From Microbacterium sp. LWH11-1.2 (GTDB taxonomy: Bacteria > Actinomycetota > Actinomycetes > Actinomycetales > Microbacteriaceae): a stretch of 64,000 nt of DNA. Within the stretch, counting starts at the first letter, position 1; each line of letters opens with the position of its first letter. The DNA is taken from contig NZ_CP151636.1 in NCBI RefSeq assembly GCF_038397745.1, positions 372,001 to 436,000 on the forward strand, read 5' to 3'. A program made the position numbers and the translations under genes. Positions 41,988 through 48,653 of the stretch are shown here, piece after piece. Below the pieces are notes generated by a model. That model was not told the origin of the DNA. It ran no database searches and saw nothing but the letters and a program-made list of their open reading frames with translations.

Positions 41988-42866
41988 TCAGGAGGTGCGG
42001 GGCGCCTCGCCCGGCACGAAGTACCGCAGCGGAGACAGGCCTGTGCGGACGATGGCATCGCCACCGGCCTCGAGGAACTGCGCCATCGTGGCCACGCTGA
42101 GTTGCGTGCCTTCGCCGGAGCTGTCCGCGATGATCACGTTGTCGACCACGGGAAGCAGCGACGCGACGCCCTTCGGCCACGCGGCGAACGTCGTCGTCAC
42201 GCCCGTGTCGAGCACACGGATCTTCGGGTCGATGTAGCGCACGTCCGGACGCTGCAGAGCCGCCGTCTGGGCTTCGTACACGCGCACGCTGAACAGACGG
42301 AGCACGCGTTCGAACCGCATCTCGAGCGCCGGGAACCTCTCGCGCCACGGGAACGGCGCCCAGCCCTCGTCGGTGAGCGCGATCGGGTGCGCACTGACGA
42401 GGGGAGTGCCTGCGTCGTAGAGCTCCTCGGCGAGATCGAGCACGCGCACAGCGGCCGACTCATCGTCCGTCCCGACGATCGCGAAGCGATCGCGCGCGAG
42501 CCCGAAGACGACCGGCGCGCCCGCGATCCGGGCTCCTTCGAGCCGCGACGGATCGATCAGAACGGCGGATGCCGTCGCCTCGTCGTCGATGACGATGAGG
42601 CCTTCGGCGGCCTCCGGGAGGGCGCCTGCTGCGGCGACCGCCGACGCCACGACGTCGGGGAACGGCCGCGACCACCCTTCGGCCTCGCCCTCAGTGACCG
42701 CGGTGCGGTCTCCCGCCCGGTCGAGCCCCACGAAGAGCTCGCCGCCGGCGTACTGGACACGAGGGTGCGCATCCCCCGGCGCGGTGACCGCGAGGACCCC
42801 GAGCTCGTTCGCGCCGTAGACACGCGGGACGACGTTCACGTCCGCTCCCTCGAATGCCATCGACAT
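41988..42866 (-). CDS. Hypothetical protein of the T7SS cassette region
   Basis: 292 residues from ATG 42866 with GAGAGGA upstream. No signal peptide or membrane helix. The protein is rich in short beta strands (ELGVLAVTAPGDAHPRVQY, ELFVGLDRAGD, GLIVIDDEATASAVLID) and ends with a segment of similar style (IVRTGLSPLRYFVPGEAPRT). I recognise no family. It is probably co-transcribed with the 392-residue gene before it; the pair may serve the secretion system rather than act as immunity genes. That is inference. Confidence 0.65.
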   Translation of the reverse strand: MSMAFEGADVNVVPRVYGANELGVLAVTAPGDAHPRVQYAGGELFVGLDRAGDRTAVTEGEAEGWSRPFPDVVASAVAAAGALPEAAEGLIVIDDEATASAVLIDPSRLEGARIAGAPVVFGLARDRFAIVGTDDESAAVRVLDLAEELYDAGTPLVSAHPIALTDEGWAPFPWRERFPALEMRFERVLRLFSVRVYEAQTAALQRPDVRYIDPKIRVLDTGVTTTFAAWPKGVASLLPVVDNVIIADSSGEGTQLSVATMAQFLEAGGDAIVRTGLSPLRYFVPGEAPRTS

Positions 42867-42952
42867 GCGTTGCGGTCCTCTCCTCGGGTTCTCATCAGAC
42901 TATCCGGCGCCGGTCACGTGCCGAGCCGGCCGCCGACCGGCTCACGCGTCGC

Positions 42953-44131
42953 TCACCAGGACGATGCCAGGGACACGACGTCCGCCCAGGACCAGGCGAC
43001 GTCGATCGGCTCGTCGAGCGGTCGTTCCAGAGCGTCGGGCGATGCCACCCATCCGCTCGGCACGATGTGGAGCGCATGGGTGAGAGTGCCGGCATCCGGG
43101 TCTCCCGAGACGACGAGGACCACCGCGAGACCCGGCTCCGGCCGCCAGGCGCCCGCACGCGTCGCCCCGGCCGTCACCAGCTGCGATCGATACGAACGCT
43201 CCCCCGACGGCGGCGCGTCCGCGAGGTCCAGGCTCACCCGGCTCCCTGCGCGGTGCTCGATCGCCCACCGGACGCTGTTCGACAGCTCCACCAGCTCGGC
43301 ACGCACATCCGCCTGATACTCCAGGGCCGCGCCCTGCGCACCGAGCGGGACGATGGTCGCCGCCCCGCGCTGCAGCACCGGAACCCGAGATTCCATGACC
43401 CCGTCGGTGGCTCTGCCGCGATGCAGGATCCCGTCGACGACGTCCATGATCTGGCGGGCCGAGGCGAGCACGACGGCTCCTGTGCGCAGCGACGCCTCCC
43501 CGAACACGTCCTCGGTCGTGAGCGGTGCCGCGCCGCGGGCACGGCTGCGCGCGTAGAGCTCGGCGGCTTCCCGAGGGCCGAGACCCGCGAAAGCCGCAGC
43601 GTCGAGATCGTCGGAGTCCCGCAGGTCGAGAACAGTGTCGACAGTGGGGGCCGGCCGCTCGATCCGCGCTTCTGGAGCGGATCGGAAACCGGTCACCTGG
43701 TCGTCCTCGCTGCGCGGAGCGATGGTCTCGATCCGCATCGCCCCGCCGGGATACGCGTCCCACTCGACCTGATAAGCCGTCGGGCCCTGATCGCCGTCCT
43801 GTTCGAACCGCGCCTCACCGCCGGCCATCCGCACCCGATCGCCGTCCTGCACCCAACGCTCGCTCCGCACGCGGCGACCGTCTGCGGCGTACTCGTTGAC
43901 GACGTAGTCCCGACCGCGCCGGGCCGTGAGCGACCAGGGCACGACGTCTCCCGCGTCGTGCGCGGGGAGCAGGTGAATCTCCTCCCCGGTTGCCCATCGC
44001 ATCTCGGCATCCTGGGCGCTGATCTGCGGCACCCCCGCTGTCCGGCCGAGCCGGTCATCGAACGGATGCAGCACGACCGTGCCGTCCGGAAGGCCCGCGT
44101 CAGCCGGGTTCTGCTTCTTGCGGAAGATCAT
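42953..44131 (-). CDS. Hypothetical protein downstream of toxin D
   Basis: 392 residues, cytosolic, starting seven bases after the toxin D stop. The N-terminal third (VLHPFDDRLGRTAGVPQISA, YVVNEYAADGRRVRSERWVQ) looks like a beta-sandwich, the centre is helical (GLGPREAAELYARSRARGAA) and the C-terminal third is again beta-rich (AWRPEPGLAVVLVVSGDPD). No domain recognised. Adjacency to toxin D would allow an immunity role, but the size is unusual for one. Confidence 0.65.
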   Translation of the reverse strand: MIFRKKQNPADAGLPDGTVVLHPFDDRLGRTAGVPQISAQDAEMRWATGEEIHLLPAHDAGDVVPWSLTARRGRDYVVNEYAADGRRVRSERWVQDGDRVRMAGGEARFEQDGDQGPTAYQVEWDAYPGGAMRIETIAPRSEDDQVTGFRSAPEARIERPAPTVDTVLDLRDSDDLDAAAFAGLGPREAAELYARSRARGAAPLTTEDVFGEASLRTGAVVLASARQIMDVVDGILHRGRATDGVMESRVPVLQRGAATIVPLGAQGAALEYQADVRAELVELSNSVRWAIEHRAGSRVSLDLADAPPSGERSYRSQLVTAGATRAGAWRPEPGLAVVLVVSGDPDAGTLTHALHIVPSGWVASPDALERPLDEPIDVAWSWADVVSLASSW

Positions 44132-44138
44132 GGCGCGG

Positions 44139-44882
44139 TCACCGCAACTCGTAGTTGCCGCCGAACGTTCCCGGCCAGGATGCCGGGCCGCCGCCGCCGT
44201 TGCGCGATCCGGTGGCGGTGTCCGGCATGGTGATCACGCCTTCGGGCACACCCGTCGGAAGATAGCCGCCGGGCAGCCAGTTCTCGTTCGCGCCGTTCTC
44301 GCGACCCGACGGAACGGTGAGTCCGTTGAGCTCATCCGGCGAGAAGTGGCGGATCTCGATCTGGAGCGGGTTGCCGTCCTCGTCGCGCAGCGATCCCCGA
44401 TCGAAACCGAGCAGATCCTCGAGCTTGTCGGTGTCGTGACCCGCCTCGTTGAGAACCCGGTCGAGGTCTTCGGTCGGGAAGACGAAGGCATCGTGGTCGG
44501 CCTGCGCCGGCCCGTAGTTGTTGAGGGAGTCGGACACGTAGATGCGGCTCGCGCCGTTGTCGAACCGAGCGAGGTGCCGGTCGATGTAGTCCTTGCTCAG
44601 GTAGTCCTCGGGGTCAGGACGGTCGCTCTTGTGATCGTGGTCGAACCGTCCGCCGGGGGTGTAGTCGCCCGGCTGGGTCGACGAGTTCCGGTCCCATCCC
44701 CCGCGCAGCGCCCACGGCGCGTCCCTGCCCTCGAACTTGTCCTGGCCGCGCACCCGCTTCGCGACGTCGTCGACGTGGTTGAGCATGTTGTCGGTCAGCT
44801 GGTGCAGCTTGTCCTTCGAGTGGGCCATGCCCGAGAGGACCGCCTGCCTCACCTCGCGCATGATCGGCTTGATCGCGCTCAT
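44139..44882 (-). CDS. Toxin D: orphan cassette effector without an adaptor
   Basis: 247 residues from ATG 44882 with GAGGGGA upstream. Residues 1-50 carry the shared block (SAIKPIMREVRQAVLSGMAH, KRVRGQDKFEG). The C-terminal part holds IRHFSPDELNGLTVPSG and NENWLPGGYLPTGVPEGVI, which look like a compact toxin domain, but I cannot name its activity. No adaptor gene precedes it; small immunity-like genes do. It may borrow an adaptor from another cassette or be inactive. Confidence 0.68.
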   Translation of the reverse strand: MSAIKPIMREVRQAVLSGMAHSKDKLHQLTDNMLNHVDDVAKRVRGQDKFEGRDAPWALRGGWDRNSSTQPGDYTPGGRFDHDHKSDRPDPEDYLSKDYIDRHLARFDNGASRIYVSDSLNNYGPAQADHDAFVFPTEDLDRVLNEAGHDTDKLEDLLGFDRGSLRDEDGNPLQIEIRHFSPDELNGLTVPSGRENGANENWLPGGYLPTGVPEGVITMPDTATGSRNGGGGPASWPGTFGGNYELR

Positions 44883-44895
44883 CGGTCGTTTCCCC

Positions 44896-45180
44896 TCATT
44901 TGACCTGATACGTGTAGTAGTTGCCGAGTTTCCTGATCGCGGCATCCGACAGCTCCGGATGCCTCTCACGCATCACGCGTTCGAGCTCGTCACCGATCTC
45001 GCTGAGGGACATGCCCGCCCAGTCGATCCGGGTGCTGATCGTCTCGTCCAGCATCGCACGTACCTGCTCACGGACCCCAGTCGAGCCGTATCGTGCCTCG
45101 AAAGCGGCCTCGTTCTTCCCCGGATAGTTCGTGAGGTGCACCACGATGGCTTCGCTCAGATCTGTGTTCTGGTCCGTCAC
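44896..45180 (-). CDS. Small hypothetical protein, candidate immunity protein
   Basis: 94 residues from GTG 45180, overlapping the upstream stop as GTGA. All-helical look (REQVRAMLDETIS, SEIGDELERVMRERHPELSD). No family recognised. It ends 13 bp before toxin D in the same operon. Confidence 0.6.
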   Translation of the reverse strand: MTDQNTDLSEAIVVHLTNYPGKNEAAFEARYGSTGVREQVRAMLDETISTRIDWAGMSLSEIGDELERVMRERHPELSDAAIRKLGNYYTYQVK

Positions 45181-45533
45181 GGCCGGGTTCCTCTCGCACC
45201 GTACGCGGCGTCGTAGGCCGCGAGATAGTCGCTCCCCAGCCGCAACCGCACGTACTCGTCGATGGCCTTCAGCGCTTCCCGAACCTGGTCCCGAGTGCCG
45301 CGGATCGACAGCCGCTGCCCGAGGATCTCGGACACCGATGCATCTCCGCCCAAGAGGATGCCGAATCCCCAGTTGCCGCTGCCGTAGTCATCGTATGAGC
45401 CGCGCACGGCGAAGGCGTCGTACAGGACGAAGGTCAGTTCGACATCCGACCTCTTGTACCGCTTCGTCGCAGCGGGGAGATGCGCGCGAACGAGGTCGAG
45501 CACATCGTCCACCGTCATGTCGTCATGCGGCAT
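45177..45533 (-). CDS. Candidate immunity protein (paralogue of 46900-47241)
   Basis: 118 residues. It shares with the 46900 product MTVDDVLDLV, the RSDVELTFVLYDAFAVRG core, YDDYGSGNWGFGI and IRGTRDQVREALKAIDEY. The two are recent paralogues, as expected for duplicated immunity genes. It starts three bases after the zinc-ribbon gene and overlaps the next gene. Target toxin unknown. Confidence 0.68.
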   Translation of the reverse strand: MPHDDMTVDDVLDLVRAHLPAATKRYKRSDVELTFVLYDAFAVRGSYDDYGSGNWGFGILLGGDASVSEILGQRLSIRGTRDQVREALKAIDEYVRLRLGSDYLAAYDAAYGARGTRP

Positions 45534-45536
45534 CTC

Positions 45537-45821
45537 TCACTCCTCCGTCGCAGCCGGGTTCGGGAAGTCGATACCCAGCGCCTGCTCGAGATCATCGAGG
45601 TCAGGAAGCTCGCGTCGTGCCTGGTCGCGGGAGATGACCCGGGGGTAGCTGAAGGCGCCGACCTCCCAGTAGGTGCCGCAGGAGCGGCAGCGACGCACCT
45701 CTGCCATGAATTCTTCGCTCTCGCCGATCGTCACGGCGCGCGCCTCCGGCGCGTATGTCGCCCAATACCCCGAACAGACCTCGCAGGCACCCGGGTACGT
45801 CGAGTCGACGTGCGCTGTCAC
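45537..45821 (-). CDS. Small zinc-ribbon protein, candidate immunity protein
   Basis: 94 residues from GTG 45821. Two Cys pairs (CEVC at about 13-16 and CRSC at about 45-48) should bind zinc, spaced as in a ribbon. The rest is acidic. It lies in the immunity-gene run between toxins E and D. No family named. Confidence 0.62.
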   Translation of the reverse strand: MTAHVDSTYPGACEVCSGYWATYAPEARAVTIGESEEFMAEVRRCRSCGTYWEVGAFSYPRVISRDQARRELPDLDDLEQALGIDFPNPAATEE

Positions 45822-45831
45822 GAGTCCACTC

Positions 45832-46281
45832 TCATGGTCGGCGTCTGTCGGTCTGGCCTGATCGGCGTAACGGCTCCATACGTTCTCGTTGCGCCGCCAT
45901 CTGCTCGGCGAAGGTCACGATCTCGTCGAGCGCCGCGGCCGCGAAGGTCACCACCGGCTCCGGTTGCGCATCTTCCAGCGATTCCGGGTGCCTGTACACC
46001 ATGAGGGCGCCCGCCTCGCCCTGCATTCCGCTGGGAAAGCAACGCACCGATGCGCCCTGGACCGCGACCCTCCACCCCAGAGGCTCATACTGTTCACGCG
46101 CTCTCTCGAAAGCCCAGAACGCGTCCGCGCCCAGGCCCGTGAACACGTGCTGATCGAACTCGACGGAGACCGCGTACTCCCTGCCGTTGGGGCGATCGAA
46201 GTCCTGCACTACGGCAACCGTCGCGGGGACAGAGACATTTCCCGCAGCAGCGATGATGCCGCCGTAGGTCAGATTCTTCAT
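45832..46281 (-). CDS. Candidate immunity protein (paralogue of 46281-46706)
   Basis: 149 residues. Its core (EQYEPLGWRVAVQGASVRC, FPSGMQGEAGALMVYRH) aligns with the neighbour upstream (EELEPFGWRIGVAGAQIDV, WPSGMARDQGGGLRAYRM). Start and upstream stop overlap as ATGA at 46281. Cytosolic, with a basic tail. Probably a tandem immunity duplication. Confidence 0.66.
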   Translation of the reverse strand: MKNLTYGGIIAAAGNVSVPATVAVVQDFDRPNGREYAVSVEFDQHVFTGLGADAFWAFERAREQYEPLGWRVAVQGASVRCFPSGMQGEAGALMVYRHPESLEDAQPEPVVTFAAAALDEIVTFAEQMAAQRERMEPLRRSGQTDRRRP

Positions 46282-46706
46282 CAGTCCTCATCCGTTCGCG
46301 CCCGATGTCGAATCGCCTCGTACAGCCGCTCGGTCTCCGCCCGCTGCACGGCCACCGTGGTCACCGACGCGGGATCCACCGGCGCGAACGTGTCCACGAG
46401 ATCCCCCACGCTCTCGGACGTCATCCGATACGCGCGCAGACCGCCGCCCTGATCACGAGCCATGCCGCTGGGCCAGACGTCGATCTGCGCACCCGCTACG
46501 CCGATCCGCCAGCCGAATGGCTCGAGCTCTTCCCGCACGAGACAGAGCGCCTCGAAGGCGTCGTCCGCGCGTGCTTCGGCCGTTCCGAATCCGGAACCGC
46601 GTACCTCCACGACCCAGGAGAAGGGCTCCTCGAACCGCCACGACACAGCGGCGTCTCGCACGATCCCTTCGCGCATCACCTGGATCCCGAGCGACCCTGC
46701 CGTCAT
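46281..46706 (-). CDS. Candidate immunity protein (paralogue of 45832-46281)
   Basis: 141 residues if started at ATG 46706, chosen because it aligns with the start of its paralogue; upstream TTG 46754 and ATG 46739 are in frame. Core motifs are WRFEEPFSWVVEVRGSG and EPFGWRIGVAGAQIDVWPSG. It is translationally coupled to its paralogue. The interval 46755-46899 upstream shows no supported gene. Confidence 0.64.
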   Translation of the reverse strand: MTAGSLGIQVMREGIVRDAAVSWRFEEPFSWVVEVRGSGFGTAEARADDAFEALCLVREELEPFGWRIGVAGAQIDVWPSGMARDQGGGLRAYRMTSESVGDLVDTFAPVDPASVTTVAVQRAETERLYEAIRHRARTDED

Positions 46707-46899
46707 GCTTTCAGGATATCTGCGGGGTTCCTTGTCCATATCCAGTTCGCTCAATTCCCGCCACTGTCGTGCGGACTCGGCGTCGATTCACTCAGTGCCG
46801 GCCTCGCTCTCCGCGGAGGCGCATGGGTCCTTTCACAGAGCGACTCTCCACGGCGCACAGGATTCCGTCACGATCGGGCTAGTCTTCGACGCGATGGCA

Positions 46900-47241
46900 T
46901 CAGCTGCCGTAAGCAGCCTCGTGCGCGGCGAGATACTCGGGCCCGAGCCTCAGACGCGCGTACTCGTCGACGGCTTCGAGAGCCGATCGCACTTCGTCCC
47001 GAGTGCCGCGAATACCCAGGCGCCGCCCGAGAACAGTGGACACGACGGCGTCTCCGCCCAAAGCAATACTGAATCCCCAGTTGCCGCTGCCGTAGTCGTC
47101 GTACAATCCGCGGACACTGAACGCGTCGTAGATGACGAAGCCGAGTTCGACATCCGACTTCCTCACCAACTGATTCGCAGCGGGGCGTAGTTCGCCGACC
47201 AGGGCGAGGACGTCATCCACGGTCAGAACCTCGTGTGCCAT
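46900..47241 (-). CDS. Candidate immunity protein for toxin E
   Basis: 113 residues from ATG 47241, six bases after GAGGA (an ATG at 47247 touches the Shine-Dalgarno and is less likely). It begins 14 bp after the toxin E stop, the position of a cognate immunity gene. The core RKSDVELGFVIYDAFSVRG and YDDYGSGNWGFSIALGGD is shared with the 45177 product. No named family. Confidence 0.7.
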   Translation of the reverse strand: MAHEVLTVDDVLALVGELRPAANQLVRKSDVELGFVIYDAFSVRGLYDDYGSGNWGFSIALGGDAVVSTVLGRRLGIRGTRDEVRSALEAVDEYARLRLGPEYLAAHEAAYGS

Positions 47242-47255
47242 TGTCATTCCTCAGG

Positions 47256-47870
47256 TCAGGGACGATACGCCTGCATCGTCGTCGGATCGAACACGTACCC
47301 GTTCCTCTGCAGGAAATCGAGTTCAAAGTACAGTGCGCTGCCTGGGAAGTCCTGCGGGTTGTGGGAGAATCCGATCGGTTTCCCTTCGGCCATCATACGT
47401 TCCAGGAAAGGAACGTTGAACGCATCGAACATGTCGTCGTCTGACAGGCCATTCGCATCCTTGATGCTGTCCCACTGGTCGCCGAGGCTGAAGTACGTGG
47501 CCGGGGGGTGCCGCCCCTCGGCCACATCGACGTAGCTCGAGGTGCCGGGGACGTAGTATTTGCCGAGGATCGCTTCGAGACCGTTCGGGTTGTGCACACT
47601 CTCGTCGAGGAGGTCGAGGTAGTCCTCATCGCTCATCCCCTCGGGCTTGCGGTTCCGGTTCGGCTGCCACGGGTGCGTCGAAGGACCGTTTCCGGAACCG
47701 CTGTTGCCGTTGGGGTTGTCGAACCGGTCCTGGCCGCGCACCTGCACGCCCACGTCATCGACGTGCTTGACGATGTTGTCGGCAACCCCATGCAGCTTGT
47801 CCTTCGCGTGGGCGAAGCCCTTCAACACCGACTGCTTCACCTCACGGATGATCGGCTTGATCGCACTCAT
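47256..47870 (-). CDS. Toxin E: cassette effector
   Basis: 204 residues. Residues 1-50 are the shared block, nearly identical to toxin B (KPIIREVKQSVLKGFAHAKD, VQVRGQDRF). A Gly/Asn/Ser-rich linker follows (about 52-70). The C-terminal domain (about 75-204) ends MFDAFNVPFLERMMAEGK, PIGFSHNPQDFP and LQRNGYVFDP, a tail I associate loosely with contact-dependent and RHS-type toxins of unknown activity. Its ATG overlaps the adaptor E stop (ATGA at 47870). Confidence 0.74.
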   Translation of the reverse strand: MSAIKPIIREVKQSVLKGFAHAKDKLHGVADNIVKHVDDVGVQVRGQDRFDNPNGNSGSGNGPSTHPWQPNRNRKPEGMSDEDYLDLLDESVHNPNGLEAILGKYYVPGTSSYVDVAEGRHPPATYFSLGDQWDSIKDANGLSDDDMFDAFNVPFLERMMAEGKPIGFSHNPQDFPGSALYFELDFLQRNGYVFDPTTMQAYRP

Positions 47871-48577
47871 CAGTCATCACCCCCGAAGTCCAACGCCTCG
47901 AACTCCGCGAAGAAATTCGACGTCAACGACTGGATATCCGACCCATGCAGCTTCATCGTCGACTGCGCATCATCCAACGCCTGCAGATCCGCATAGAACT
48001 CATCCGAATCCCCGATGTTCCCCTCCACCATCGGCGCATCCAGGATCGCATCGATCACCGCCGGCAGCTTCTCCGCCATCGGCTCGATCAGCATCGGCGC
48101 CAACTGATTCAACAACTGCTCCACCGCGATATCCACCGCCGCGTTCAACAGCTTCTTCTTGATCAACAGCATCGGCCCCGCACCCGCCGCCGTGATCGGG
48201 TTCGTGAGCATCGCCACCAACGTGATCAACGTCGACGACACATCGACGATCACCTTCATCTTCAACGCGAAGATCGCATCCGCGCCGACATCCATCGCCG
48301 TCGCCGCCGGCGGCATGATGTCGATCAGCTGCTGCAGGTTCTGCGACCGGTTCGTGTTCCAAGCGGACATCGTCGCCGGACCCGTCTGCCCCCGCAGCGC
48401 CCCACCCAGGTCCCCGTTCACCTGACGGTCCACCGCCTGGATCACATCCTCCAGATCCGACCCGAAGTTCCGCACCAGGGTCGCCCCCTTACGAACCTCG
48501 TCCTCATCGATATCCGGCCACTCGAAACCCAGCTTCTCCATCACCCAGACAAGCTCATTCGGCAACATCATTCCCAC
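47779..48577. repeat. Long direct repeat, copy 2 (adaptor E plus toxin E 5' end)
   Basis: About 800 bp, almost identical to 39667-40465, covering the whole adaptor gene and the first 30 codons of the toxin gene. The shorter copy at 35101-35808 (adaptor A) is somewhat more diverged. Such blocks can recombine and swap toxin tails. Confidence 0.8.
47870..48577 (-). CDS. Adaptor E: WXG100-like / CpnT N-terminal-like secretion protein
   Basis: 235 residues from GTG 48577 behind GGAGGT. It is nearly identical to adaptor B; I can see only isolated differences (for example WNTNRSQNL against WNANRSQNL). It has the family opening, the Gly/Ala-rich hydrophobic centre and the FGGDD end. It is the cassette nearest the secretion core and has a full inverted-repeat site upstream. 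Confidence 0.86.
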   Translation of the reverse strand: MGMMLPNELVWVMEKLGFEWPDIDEDEVRKGATLVRNFGSDLEDVIQAVDRQVNGDLGGALRGQTGPATMSAWNTNRSQNLQQLIDIMPPAATAMDVGADAIFALKMKVIVDVSSTLITLVAMLTNPITAAGAGPMLLIKKKLLNAAVDIAVEQLLNQLAPMLIEPMAEKLPAVIDAILDAPMVEGNIGDSDEFYADLQALDDAQSTMKLHGSDIQSLTSNFFAEFEALDFGGDD

Positions 48578-48625
48578 AGCGACACCTCCACAGACGACCT
48601 TACGAGTCGCGACCGCACGGTCGCG

Positions 48626-48643
48626 ATGGGGAGAACAACCCAT
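48626..48643. promoter_or_regulatory. Cassette inverted-repeat site, upstream of adaptor E
   Basis: ATGGGGAGAACAACCCAT is a full ATGGG-N8-CCCAT dyad 49 bp before the adaptor E start. It lies just after the stop of the lipoprotein gene. Confidence 0.6.
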
Positions 48644-48653
48644 GAGACCGCGA

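Noticed and set aside
46755..46899. A further ATGGG-N8-CCCAT site before the immunity-gene run
   Set aside because: ATGGG occurs here, but no CCCAT arm follows at the right distance.
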